Below, one piece after another: positions 41,386 to 50,530 of a stretch of DNA of 64,000 nucleotides. The position numbers and the translations under genes are program-made. Source of the stretch: Xylanimonas cellulosilytica (GTDB taxonomy: Bacteria; Actinomycetota; Actinomycetes; Actinomycetales; Actinomycetaceae); contig JVKM01000056.1 of the NCBI GenBank assembly GCA_001072465.1, forward strand, positions 95,385-159,384. Reading direction: 5' to 3'. Position 1 is the first letter of the stretch. Each line of letters opens with the position of its first letter. Under the pieces are notes generated by a model. It did not search any database. It saw only the letters and a program-made list of their open reading frames with translations, and was not told the origin of the DNA.

Positions 41386-43950
41386 TCAGCCCGCGTCCAC
41401 CGCCTGGTTGGCGATCTGACGCTCACACACGTCGATGAGCTCGCGGATGATGCGGATCGTGCCGGCGGATGCGTCCGCGTGAGCCTCGATCCAGGCCTTG
41501 CCGGAGGCGACCACGTCAACCTCGGGGGCGTAGCCCGCCAGCGCGTTCGGGAAGAGCAGCGTCGTGAGGTCCTCGGCGGTGTGGAAGGTGAAGGTCTCCC
41601 AGATGCCCGCCAGGGCCTCGAAGTACTCGCCCACGTAGCTGGCGTATGCCGACGGGTTGGTGCGCGCCTGCGCCCAGAAGCCCGAGATCATCGCCCAGCG
41701 GGTGTCGTTGGGGATTGAGGTGTCGGTGAGGACCTTGTCCCACACGTCGGCCTTGATCCACTCGCCCTCGCGAGCCGCACGAGCGGCGGCCGCGTTCTGG
41801 TGGCCGGTCATCGTGTCGTCGGTGGCCTCCAGGGCTGCGATGTCCTCCTCGGTGGCGGCGCCTCCGCGCACCAGGGCGATCAGCAGGTCCCACTTGAGGT
41901 CGACGTCGAGGTCCAGGCCGTCCAGGGTCTGGGTGCCGTCGTAGAGGGCGCGGATGGCCTCGAACTGCTCGGGGCTGGTCGCGTTGCGGGCCGCAGCGGC
42001 AACGAGCATACGCTGCGCGTCGGAGCCGGAAGCGGCCGTGCGAGCCAGGAGGAGCAGGCGGCGGCCCGTGTCCTCGGCGGCCTCAGCGCGGTACTTCGGT
42101 GCCACGAAGGTGCGCACGGCCTCGTCGATGTGACGCAGGGTGAGCGTCAGGAGGCTCATGTTGTCCTCGACGGGAACGGCGCGCAGGGCCAGGTTCAGGT
42201 AGTCGCGTGCCGGCATCTCGCCGTCGCGGGTCATGTCCCACGCGGAGGCCATGACGACGCCGCGGGTCAGGGAGTCCGTGAACTTGGTGATGTTGGTGAT
42301 CGCGAAGGCCAGGGACTGCTCGTCGAGGCGGACCTTGGCGTAGCCGAGGTCTCCGTCGTTGACGAGGATGAAGTCCGGGCGAGCGATGCCCGCGGCGGCC
42401 TCGATGACCGTGGAAGCGCCGTCAATGTCGAGCTCCTCGCGGAAGACCTGGGCCAGCGTCCCCTCTTCGGTCAGCGAGTAGCCGGCTACGCCCATGCGGT
42501 GCGGGCGCAGGGAGGCGCCATCGGAGAAGGCTTCCTGCGTGATCTCGAGGCGCTCGATCGTGCCGTCCTCGGCGGTCGTGATGACCGGACGCAGGAGGGT
42601 GACGCCGGCTTCCTCCAGCCACACCTTCGACCACGAGGCCAGGTCGCGGCCCGAGGCGGCGGCCAGCTCGGAGAGCAGGTCGTCCAGCGTGGCGTTGGCG
42701 TAGGAGTGCTTCGTCAGGTACTCGTGCAGGCCCGCGAAGAAGGCGTCGCGACCCACGTAGGAGACGAGCTGGCGCAGCACGGACGCGCCCTTGGCGTAGG
42801 TGATGCCGTCGAAGTTGACCTCGACGTCCGCCAGGTCGCGGATCTCGGCAGTGATCGGGTGGGTCGTGGGCAGCTGATCCTGCTTGAGGCCCCAGTCCTT
42901 GCGGACCATGAAGCCCGTCCAGCCTTCGGTGTACTTGGTGGCCTCGGCCAGCGCCAGGTGGCTCATGAACTCGGCGAAAGACTCGTTGAGCCACAGGTCG
43001 TTCCACCACTTCATGGTGACCAGGTCGCCGAACCACATGTGCGCCAGCTCGTGCAGGATCGTGTTGGCGCGAGCCTCCATCTGAGCCTCGGTGGGACGCG
43101 TGCGGAAAACGTAGGCGTCACGGAAGGTCACGCAGCCGGCGTTCTCCATCGCGCCCGCGTTGTACTCGGGCACGAAGATCTGGTCGTACTTGGTGAAGGG
43201 GTAGGCGATGCCGTAGGCGCCCTCGAAGAACTCGAAGCCCTGTCGCGTGATCTCGATGATCTCGTCGGCATCCAGGTGCTCGACGATCGAGGCACGGGCG
43301 TAGACGCCCAGGTCGATCGTGCGGCCGTCGGAGGAGGTCAGCGTGGCCGTGGTGCCCTCGTAGGGGCCGGCGACGATCGCGGTGATGTACGTCGACATGA
43401 CCTCGGTGGTCGCGAAGCGGTACGTCCAGGCCTCGCCCTCTTCCTCGGGGGTGGGGGTCGGCGCGTTGGAGAAGACCTTCCAACCCTTGGGGGCCTTGAC
43501 TGTCAGGGTGAAGGTGGACTTCAGGTCGGGCTGCTCGAAGGTCGTGTAGACGCGGCGGGCGTCCGGGACCTCGAACTGGGAGTAGGTGTAGGCCTGGCCG
43601 TCGGCGGGGTCGACGAAGCGGTGCAGGCCCTCGCCGGTGTGCATGTACTGGCAGGACGCCTCAACTTCGAGGACGTTGTGCTCGGCAAGGTTCTCCAGCG
43701 CGATGCGGTTGTCCTGGTGCACCGAGAAGGGGTCCAGGGCATTGCCGTTCAGCGTAATCGAGTGGACGTTGTTGGACACGAGGTCAGCGAACGTGGAGGC
43801 GCCTTCGCGCGCGTCGAACTCGATGCGGGTGAATGAACCGAAGTCGGTGTCTCCGCGCGTGAGGTCCAGGGAGATCTCATAGCGGGTCACAGAGGAAATG
43901 ACCGAGGCGCGCTCGGTCGCTTCCTCGCGAGTCAGGTTCAGGCCTGGCAT
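41386..43950 (-). CDS. pepN: Aminopeptidase N (M1 family)
   Basis: PepN removes N-terminal residues from peptides in the cytosol. The 854-residue protein has the GAMEN substrate motif, the zinc motif HELAH (His300, Glu301, His304) with the third ligand Glu323 in LNESFAEF, and a large helical C-terminal half. There is no signal peptide. The length and order match the actinobacterial PepN family. It stands alone, 115 bp downstream of the M13 peptidase gene in the same direction; the two may be co-transcribed. Confidence 0.94.
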   Translation of the reverse strand: MPGLNLTREEATERASVISSVTRYEISLDLTRGDTDFGSFTRIEFDAREGASTFADLVSNNVHSITLNGNALDPFSVHQDNRIALENLAEHNVLEVEASCQYMHTGEGLHRFVDPADGQAYTYSQFEVPDARRVYTTFEQPDLKSTFTLTVKAPKGWKVFSNAPTPTPEEEGEAWTYRFATTEVMSTYITAIVAGPYEGTTATLTSSDGRTIDLGVYARASIVEHLDADEIIEITRQGFEFFEGAYGIAYPFTKYDQIFVPEYNAGAMENAGCVTFRDAYVFRTRPTEAQMEARANTILHELAHMWFGDLVTMKWWNDLWLNESFAEFMSHLALAEATKYTEGWTGFMVRKDWGLKQDQLPTTHPITAEIRDLADVEVNFDGITYAKGASVLRQLVSYVGRDAFFAGLHEYLTKHSYANATLDDLLSELAAASGRDLASWSKVWLEEAGVTLLRPVITTAEDGTIERLEITQEAFSDGASLRPHRMGVAGYSLTEEGTLAQVFREELDIDGASTVIEAAAGIARPDFILVNDGDLGYAKVRLDEQSLAFAITNITKFTDSLTRGVVMASAWDMTRDGEMPARDYLNLALRAVPVEDNMSLLTLTLRHIDEAVRTFVAPKYRAEAAEDTGRRLLLLARTAASGSDAQRMLVAAAARNATSPEQFEAIRALYDGTQTLDGLDLDVDLKWDLLIALVRGGAATEEDIAALEATDDTMTGHQNAAAARAAREGEWIKADVWDKVLTDTSIPNDTRWAMISGFWAQARTNPSAYASYVGEYFEALAGIWETFTFHTAEDLTTLLFPNALAGYAPEVDVVASGKAWIEAHADASAGTIRIIRELIDVCERQIANQAVDAG

Positions 43951-44065
43951 GGGTTGCCTTTCCGTCGATGGAATGGGAGCGCTGTTGCGCTCAACATTTC
44001 TATGTTGTCATGTGTTGGGTGTGATTGCGCGGGGCGCGCCGTATTTTGTCGGCTGGGACACGCTT

Positions 44066-46087
44066 TTACCAGATGGTGACGCGCTGGGAGGGTTCCAGCC
44101 ACATCGTGTCGCCGGGGGTCACGTCGAAAGCCTCGACGAAAGTGTCAAGGTTGCGCAGTACCTGGTTGCAGCGGAACTCGGCGGGCGAGTGGGGGTCGAT
44201 CGCCAGCATCTGGCGCGCGAACTGGGGGCGTGTGGCCGTGCGCCAGGCGCGTGCCCACGAGTAGAAGAAGCGCTGCGGTCCGGTGATGCCGTCGATGACG
44301 GGAGCGGACTGCGGGGTGAGCCCCTGCTCGGCAAGTGAGGCCGCCCATGCCTTCCATGCGATGGTCAGGCCGCCGAGGTCACCGATGTTCTCGCCGATCG
44401 TGAGTGCGCCATTGACGTGGGGGAGCGTGCGTTCGTCGCCTTCCTCTGACTCTTCGCCCTGCTCGAGGAGGATGGCCGGGGTGAGTGCGTCGTACTGCTC
44501 GATGAGGGCGTGCGTGCGATCTTCGAAGGCGGCGCGGTCTTCATCCGTCCACCAGTTCGACAGGTTTCCCTGCCCGTCGTAGCGCGAGCCCTGGTCGTCG
44601 AAGCCGTGCCCGATCTCGTGGCCGATGACTGCGCCGATTGCGCCGAAGTTCACCGCGTCGTCGGCCTCGGTGTCGAAGAACGGAGGCTGAAGGATCGCGG
44701 CTGGGAAGACGATCTCGTTCTGCGTGGGGTTGTAGTAGGCGTTGACGGTCTGGGGGGTCATGTACCACTCGTCGCGGTCCACCGGGCGGCCGAGCTTGGC
44801 CCATTCGCGGTCGGTGGCGTGAGCGTTGGCGGCTCGCACGTTCTCGACGATCGTGGCCTCAGGGTCCAGGTGCAGCGTCGAGTAGTCGCGCCACTTGACG
44901 GGGTAGCCGATCTTGGGATTGAAGGTTGCGAGCTTGTCGAGCGCCTTGACCTTGGTGTCCTCGCTCATCCAGTCGAGGCCTCGGATCGACTCTCCGTAGG
45001 CGTCGAGGAGGCGGCGCACCAGGGCGTCCATTGCTTCCTTGGCGTTGGGCGGGAAGTGGCGGGCCACCCACGCGCGGCCCATGGCCTCGCCCAGGTAGGC
45101 CTCGATGAGGCCCAGTGCGCGCTTCCAGCGCGGACGCAGTTCCTCCGTGCCGGACAGGGTGCGGCCGTGGAAGTCGAAGTTCTCGTTGACGAAATCGCTC
45201 GACAGGAGCGACGCGTGGCAGTCGATCGCCGAGGCACTCAGCCATTCCTTGAGCACGGACAGATCGGTGTCGGCCCACAGGGCGGCGGCAGCCGACAGGA
45301 AGTTGGGCTGGTCGACGTTCACGACGAGGCCGGTGACGGGCATGCGCGCGCCCTCCGCCCACGTGTCCCAGTCAAAACCGGGGGCCAGGGTGGCAATGTC
45401 CTCCCAGGGGGTCGGGTTGTCGGAGAGCAGCGGGTCGCGGTTGCTCACGGAGTCGCGGTGGTGGGAGGCGATCGCGGTTTCCAGCGCCATGATGCGCGCG
45501 GCCGCGCCCTCCGGGTCTGCCATACCGGCGAGGCCAAGGAGGCGGGCGGTGTGGGCGACGTAGGCCTCGCGGATCGGTGCGTAGTCGTCCTCGCGGTAGT
45601 AGGCCTCGTCGGGCAGGCCGATGCCGGACTGGACGAGGGAGACCATGTAGCGCGAAGAATCGTGCGGATCGGTGCCCACGTATGCGCCGACGAGGCCTCC
45701 GATGCCCTCGCGCATGAGGCGGCCCATCTCGTGGGCGAGTTCCTCGTGGGTGGTGCAGGCGTTGATGGCGTCGAGGTCGGGGCTCAGGGGAGTGGCACCG
45801 GCTTCTTCGATGGTGTCCTCGTCGAGGAATTGAGTCCACAGTGTGGCGATGCGGTGTGCATCCGGATCGTCCAGCGTGCCATCGGCTGCGTCCTGGGCGA
45901 TTGCGCGCGCGTACTTCTCGGATGCGTCGCGCAGCGTGTGGAACGCCCCGTCCATGGGGCGATCCGCGGGGATCGTGTGGGTCGCCAGCCACGTGCCGTT
46001 GACGTGTCGGTAGAAATCGTCCTGCGGGCGCACCGTCGAATCGATGTTCGCGGTGTCGAGGACTCGGGCGAGCAGTGTGTTCGTCAT
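44066..46087 (-). CDS. M13-family zinc endopeptidase (PepO-like)
   Basis: The 673-residue protein belongs to the neprilysin/PepO family. It has NAYYNPTQNEIVFPAAILQPP, the zinc motif HEIGH (His490, Glu491, His494) in VIGHEIGHGFDDQGSRYD, the ENIGDLGG motif and the C-terminal PEFRCNQVLRNLDTFVEAF with the family's final W. No signal peptide or membrane helix is seen, so it should be cytosolic, as bacterial PepO usually is. It probably cuts short oligopeptides. With pepN it makes a peptide-degrading pair, though the order may only reflect position. Confidence 0.92.
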   Translation of the reverse strand: MTNTLLARVLDTANIDSTVRPQDDFYRHVNGTWLATHTIPADRPMDGAFHTLRDASEKYARAIAQDAADGTLDDPDAHRIATLWTQFLDEDTIEEAGATPLSPDLDAINACTTHEELAHEMGRLMREGIGGLVGAYVGTDPHDSSRYMVSLVQSGIGLPDEAYYREDDYAPIREAYVAHTARLLGLAGMADPEGAAARIMALETAIASHHRDSVSNRDPLLSDNPTPWEDIATLAPGFDWDTWAEGARMPVTGLVVNVDQPNFLSAAAALWADTDLSVLKEWLSASAIDCHASLLSSDFVNENFDFHGRTLSGTEELRPRWKRALGLIEAYLGEAMGRAWVARHFPPNAKEAMDALVRRLLDAYGESIRGLDWMSEDTKVKALDKLATFNPKIGYPVKWRDYSTLHLDPEATIVENVRAANAHATDREWAKLGRPVDRDEWYMTPQTVNAYYNPTQNEIVFPAAILQPPFFDTEADDAVNFGAIGAVIGHEIGHGFDDQGSRYDGQGNLSNWWTDEDRAAFEDRTHALIEQYDALTPAILLEQGEESEEGDERTLPHVNGALTIGENIGDLGGLTIAWKAWAASLAEQGLTPQSAPVIDGITGPQRFFYSWARAWRTATRPQFARQMLAIDPHSPAEFRCNQVLRNLDTFVEAFDVTPGDTMWLEPSQRVTIW

Positions 46088-46242
46088 GCCTTAACTCTAG
46101 GGGGAGAGGTGGGGGTCGCGTGGGATGAGTGTTCATGAGGGATGCGTCGAATGTATTTACGTGATGAGCGTGGGATGTAATTCGTCATTTTCTCGCGGAA
46201 TTGTGCGGGGGAGTGCGGATGTCAGTTTCATACACCCCCGTC

Positions 46243-46258
46243 GTGCACATATGTGCAC
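46243..46258. promoter_or_regulatory. Perfect 16-bp palindrome, candidate glp operator O1
   Basis: GTGCACATATGTGCAC reads the same on both strands and lies about 95 bp upstream of the glpA start. Long exact palindromes of this kind are typical binding sites of dimeric regulators (Crp/Fnr, GntR, LacI or DeoR types). The regulator is not in this window. Confidence 0.55.
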
Positions 46259-46264
46259 AGCGGT

Positions 46265-46280
46265 GTGTACATTCGTGCAA
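46265..46280. promoter_or_regulatory. Degenerate second copy of the glp palindrome, candidate O2
   Basis: GTGTACATTCGTGCAA matches O1 at 12 of 16 positions and lies exactly 22 bp (about two helical turns) further on. The same-face spacing suggests cooperative binding. Confidence 0.4.
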
Positions 46281-46353
46281 AAGGGGCGTGTAGGGGCATG
46301 ATGGAGAGAGCAATGAGGCACTTCCTCATCAAGAGGTGAAGGGATTTTTAACG

Positions 46354-47940
46354 GTGAAGACACTTCGCACTGACGTGTGCGTCATCGGTGGCGGATCCAC
46401 CGGTGCCGGCGTCGTCCGCGACGTCGCCATGCGCGGCTTCTCAGCCGTCCTCGTCGACCGGGCGGACATCGCTCAGGGAACCTCCGGTCGTTTCCACGGT
46501 CTGCTCCACTCGGGCGGCCGCTACATTGCGTCCGATCCTGAGTCGGCCACCGAGTGCGCCGAAGAAAACGAGATCGTCAAGCGCATCAACGCCAACGCCG
46601 TCGAGGCCACCGGAGGCCTCTTCGTCGTGACCGCCCAGGACGATGAGGAATACGCGGATCAGTTCCTGGCCCGCGCAGCGGCTGCAAAGGTGCCCGCCGC
46701 AGAAATCTCCATCGCCGAGGCGCTGCGTCGCGAACCCCGCCTGGACCCGCGCATCAAGCGCGCCTTCGAGGTTCAGGATGGCACGGTCGATGGCTGGCAG
46801 ATGACCTGGGGAGCGATTCGCTCCGCGCAGGCGTACGGGGCGCAGGTCCTGACCTACCACCGCGTCACCTCGATTGAACGCGAGGGTGAACGCATCAGCG
46901 CCGTCATCGTCCACGACGAGCGCGGTGGCGAGGACGTGCGCATCGAATGCGGGTTCGTCCTCAACTGCGGCGGCCCCTGGGCCGGACAGATCGCCGCCAT
47001 GGCGGACTGCCACGGCGTCGACGTCGTTCCCGGCGCCGGCATCATGATCGCCATGAACCACCGGTTGAGCCAATCGGTCATCAACCGCTGCGTGTGGCCC
47101 GCCGACGGCGACATCCTCGTGCCCGACCACACCGTGTGCATCATCGGCACGACCGACCTCAAGGCCGACGACCCGGATCGCCTCTCCATCCCCGCCGACC
47201 AGGTCCAGCAGATGCTCAACTCGGGAGAGGCCATGATCCCCGGCTTCCGCAAGTCCCGTGCCGTGCATGCCTGGGCCGGCGCGCGCCCCCTCGTCAAGGA
47301 CTCGCGCGTGTCCGCGACCGATACCCGCCACATGGCGCGCGGCATGAGCATCATCGACCACAACACGCGCGACGGCGTCTACGGCATGCTCACCATCGCG
47401 GGCGGCAAGCTCACCACCTACCGCCTCATGGCCGAGCGCATCGTGGACATCATGTGTGAGGAGATGGGCGAGCAGCGCGCCTGCAAGACCGCCGACGAGG
47501 CCGTTCCTCCCGCCAAGGAAGAGCGCCTGTACACGATCGGCCACCGCCTCGACAATGTCGAATCGCGCAATGAATCTCCCTCCCACGAGCAGATCATCTG
47601 CGAGTGCGAGATGGCCACTCGAGCCATGCTCGAAAACGTCATGGACACCCTGCCCAAGGGGCAGCTCGACGACGTTCGTCGCCAGATGCGTCTGGGCATG
47701 GGCCCCTGCCAGGGCGGCTTCTGCTCCCAGCGTGCTGCGGGCATCGCCCACGAGCGCGGTGACGTTGACTCGATGCGCGCCAACTCCCTCCTGCGTCTCT
47801 TCCTGAAGAACCGCTGGATCGGCCTGTGGCCCATCATGTTCGGCAAGCAAGCCAGGCAGGCCGCACTGGACGCCTGGATTCACGAGGGCACGCTCGACGT
47901 TGAGCACCTGCCCGCACCCAGCGAGGAGGTCGTTCGATGA
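46354..47940 (+). CDS. glpA: Anaerobic glycerol-3-phosphate dehydrogenase subunit A
   Basis: GlpA is the FAD-containing catalytic subunit that oxidises glycerol-3-phosphate to dihydroxyacetone phosphate. The 528-residue protein has the FAD dinucleotide motif VIGGGSTGAGVVRDVAMRG and GRFHGLLHSGGRY. Its C-terminal BFD-like [2Fe-2S] domain shows ICECEMATR, then GPCQGGFC. The GTG at 46354 has AAGGGA 9 nt upstream; a GTG six codons earlier is less well placed. It overlaps glpB by 4 bp. Electrons pass through GlpB and GlpC to menaquinone, used when oxygen is scarce. Confidence 0.94.
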   Translation: MKTLRTDVCVIGGGSTGAGVVRDVAMRGFSAVLVDRADIAQGTSGRFHGLLHSGGRYIASDPESATECAEENEIVKRINANAVEATGGLFVVTAQDDEEYADQFLARAAAAKVPAAEISIAEALRREPRLDPRIKRAFEVQDGTVDGWQMTWGAIRSAQAYGAQVLTYHRVTSIEREGERISAVIVHDERGGEDVRIECGFVLNCGGPWAGQIAAMADCHGVDVVPGAGIMIAMNHRLSQSVINRCVWPADGDILVPDHTVCIIGTTDLKADDPDRLSIPADQVQQMLNSGEAMIPGFRKSRAVHAWAGARPLVKDSRVSATDTRHMARGMSIIDHNTRDGVYGMLTIAGGKLTTYRLMAERIVDIMCEEMGEQRACKTADEAVPPAKEERLYTIGHRLDNVESRNESPSHEQIICECEMATRAMLENVMDTLPKGQLDDVRRQMRLGMGPCQGGFCSQRAAGIAHERGDVDSMRANSLLRLFLKNRWIGLWPIMFGKQARQAALDAWIHEGTLDVEHLPAPSEEVVR

Positions 47941-49187
47941 GAGACGTCGTCGTTATCGGCGCTGGCCTGGCAGGCCTGGCCGCAGCAATTAAGGCAGCCG
48001 ACGCCGGACTGAGCGTCACGCTCGTCACGAAGGGTGTGGGTGGCATCCAGCTCGGCACTGGCACGGTCGACATCCTCGGCTACCGCCCTGAGCCGGTCGC
48101 GAAGCCCCTGGAGGCTCTGGTAGGCCACGTGGCCTCCCGTCCGACCCACCCCTACAGCCACGTCACCCCCGACTTCGTCGGCGCATCCGTCGCGTGGTTG
48201 CGTGACCTCGTCGGCGTGGACGCCCTCGTCGGCGATGAGACCCGCAACGTGCGCATCCCCACCGGCGTTGGCGCGCTGCGCCCCACCTGCCTGATCCCGC
48301 CCTCCATGGAGGCCGGCATCCCCCAGGCGGGCGCCCGCTACGCCATCGTGGGGCTGGAACGCTTCAAGGACTTCTACCCCGGCCTCGTCGCCGAGAACCT
48401 GACGCGCCAGAACGGCCCTGACGGCGCCCCGATCAAGGCGCGCGCCCTGTCCGTCGACTATGTCGTGCGCGAGGGTGAGGTCGACTCGACCGGCACCAAC
48501 CACGCGCGCAGCCTCGACCGAGAGGAGAACCGCGCGCGCCTGGCAGACCAGATCCGCCCCCTCCTCGAAGAGGGCGAGATCGTTGGCCTGCCCGCCGTCC
48601 TCGGCCTCGACGACCCGAATGCGTGGCGCGACCTGGCGGACAAGCTCGGACACCCCGTCTTCGAGATCCCGATCCAACCCCCGTCGGTGCCCGGCATGCG
48701 CCTGAACGCCCTGCTCACCCGCATCGCCTCCGATAAGTGCCGCGTCATCCTCGGATCCCCGATCAAGGCCGTGCACACGGCGGACGGACACGTGAGCGCC
48801 GTCGAGTACGCCAGCGCGGGACGCTCCACCATCGTGGAAACCCGATCCCTGATCCTCGCCGCCGGCGGCTTCGAATCCGGCGCCCTCGATATGGACTCCT
48901 ACGGCACCGTGCGAGAGACCGTCTGCGGGCTGCCCGTCATGGGTGCCTCCGGACAGCTCCTGCACGCCGACTTCTGGGGCGAGGACCAGCCCCTCTTCCT
49001 GGCCGGACTCGCCGTCGACGACAACATGCGCGTCCTGAACGAGGAAGGCGCGCCCGTGTGCCCGAACCTGTACGCGGCCGGAGGCAACCTGGCCGGCGCC
49101 ACCCGCTGGCGCGAAAAGAGCGGCGAAGGAATCGCGCTGGCCAGCGCGCTCGCGGCCGTCGACTCGATCGTGGAGGAACTGAAATGA
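47937..49187 (+). CDS. glpB: Anaerobic glycerol-3-phosphate dehydrogenase subunit B
   Basis: GlpB is the flavin-containing partner of GlpA. The 416-residue protein has an N-terminal dinucleotide fold (VVIGAGLAGLAAAIKAADAG), TKGVGGIQLGTGTVDILGY typical of GlpB, and a C-terminal GGNLAGATRWREKSGEGIAL, where an FAD-binding motif is expected. The start overlaps the glpA stop and the stop overlaps glpC, a tightly coupled operon. Confidence 0.93.
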   Translation: MRDVVVIGAGLAGLAAAIKAADAGLSVTLVTKGVGGIQLGTGTVDILGYRPEPVAKPLEALVGHVASRPTHPYSHVTPDFVGASVAWLRDLVGVDALVGDETRNVRIPTGVGALRPTCLIPPSMEAGIPQAGARYAIVGLERFKDFYPGLVAENLTRQNGPDGAPIKARALSVDYVVREGEVDSTGTNHARSLDREENRARLADQIRPLLEEGEIVGLPAVLGLDDPNAWRDLADKLGHPVFEIPIQPPSVPGMRLNALLTRIASDKCRVILGSPIKAVHTADGHVSAVEYASAGRSTIVETRSLILAAGGFESGALDMDSYGTVRETVCGLPVMGASGQLLHADFWGEDQPLFLAGLAVDDNMRVLNEEGAPVCPNLYAAGGNLAGATRWREKSGEGIALASALAAVDSIVEELK

Positions 49188-50467
49188 CCCTCGAAATGTC
49201 AACGCTGATGGGACCGGGCGTGGAGGAAGAGGACGTCTTCGCCCTCACCGGTGACGCTGCGCTGCGCGCGAGCCTCGACTCCTGCGTCAAGTGCACGATC
49301 TGCGAGACCCAGTGCCCCGTCATGCGCGTCACCGACCTGTTCGCCGGCCCCAAGTACTCCGGCCCGCAGGCCGAGCGCTTCCGCAAAGACGGGCAGATGG
49401 TGGACAAGTCCATCGACTACTGCTCCTCGTGCGGCACCTGCTCGCTCGTGTGCCCCCAGGGCGTGAAGGTCACCGAGATCATCCATCACCGTCGCACCGC
49501 CATGAAGGAAGCGCACGGCATTCCGCTGCGCGACCGCCTCATCGGCCGCACCTCCCTGATCGGCACCATGATGACCCCGGTCGCCCCGATCGCGAACTGG
49601 GCGCTCGACGTCAAGCCGATTCGTCTGGCGATGGAGGCTGTCATCGGTGTGCACCGCTCGGCCCCCATGCCGCGCGCTTACGGGCGTACCTTCGAGTCCT
49701 GGTTCAAGAAGCACAAGCCGCTGCCGAACTCGGGCACGCGCGGCCAGGTGATCTTCTTCCACGGATGTGCAGGCCAGTACTTCGAGGTCGAGACCTCGAT
49801 CCACTCGGTCATGGTGCTTGAGCACCTGGGCTACGAGGTCCTGGTTCCCAAGCACGGCTGCTGCGGCCTAGCCCTGCAATCCAACGGCCTGTACGACGAC
49901 GCGCGCAAGTACGTGTCGAAGCTGACCAACGACCTGCGTAGCGTCAACCGTGACGCCCCGATCATCTCAGCGTCGGGCTCGTGTGGCGGTATGCTGCGCC
50001 ACGAGGCCCACGAGATCCTCGAGATGGACACCCCGGAGCTGCGCGACGTGGGTAGCCGCACGTGGGACATCAGCGAGTTCCTGCTGCACCTGTACGACAA
50101 GGGCGAACTGGACACGAACTTCCAGCGCATCGACGTGACCATCCCGTACCACGCGCCCTGCCAGGTGAAGTCCCAGGGTCTGGGCAAGCCCGCGATCGAG
50201 CTGATGAGCCTGATCCCCGGCGTGACCGTCAAGGATTCCGAGCAGCCCTGCTGCGGTATCGCGGGCACGTACGGCATGAAGAAGGAGAAGTACGCGATCG
50301 CCCAGGCCGTGGGCGCCCCCGTCTTCGACTTCATCAAGCAGGTCAACGCCGAGCTGGCAGCCTGCGACACGGAGACGTGCCGCTGGCAGCTGCGCACGGC
50401 CACGGGCGCGAACGTCGTCCATCCGATCTGGCTGATCCACAAGGCCTACGGCCTGCCCAACGGCTGA
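49184..50467 (+). CDS. glpC: Anaerobic glycerol-3-phosphate dehydrogenase subunit C
   Basis: GlpC is the iron-sulfur subunit that docks GlpAB to the membrane and hands electrons to menaquinone. The 427-residue protein has two [4Fe-4S] motifs (CVKCTICETQCPV and CSSCGTCSLVCPQG) and two CCG domains (HGCCGLALQSNG with SGSCGGML; CCGIAGTYGMKKEKY with DTETCRWQL). These bind further cofactor and lie in the C-terminal half. The ATG at 49184 overlaps the glpB stop; a longer in-frame extension upstream is glpB read out of frame. Confidence 0.94.
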   Translation: MTLEMSTLMGPGVEEEDVFALTGDAALRASLDSCVKCTICETQCPVMRVTDLFAGPKYSGPQAERFRKDGQMVDKSIDYCSSCGTCSLVCPQGVKVTEIIHHRRTAMKEAHGIPLRDRLIGRTSLIGTMMTPVAPIANWALDVKPIRLAMEAVIGVHRSAPMPRAYGRTFESWFKKHKPLPNSGTRGQVIFFHGCAGQYFEVETSIHSVMVLEHLGYEVLVPKHGCCGLALQSNGLYDDARKYVSKLTNDLRSVNRDAPIISASGSCGGMLRHEAHEILEMDTPELRDVGSRTWDISEFLLHLYDKGELDTNFQRIDVTIPYHAPCQVKSQGLGKPAIELMSLIPGVTVKDSEQPCCGIAGTYGMKKEKYAIAQAVGAPVFDFIKQVNAELAACDTETCRWQLRTATGANVVHPIWLIHKAYGLPNG

Positions 50468-50479
50468 GACACCAGCGAG

Positions 50480-50517
50480 TATCCCCGGGTGTGCACGACG
50501 GTGCGGACCCGGGGATA
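50480..50517 (+). terminator. Hairpin ending the glpABC message
   Basis: A perfect 11-bp stem (50480-50490 with 50507-50517) and 16-nt loop lie 12 bp after the glpC stop codon. Only 13 bp separate it from the next start codon, and the tail TTACTGTT is weakly T-rich. Confidence 0.6.
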
Positions 50518-50530
50518 TTACTGTTGCCCT

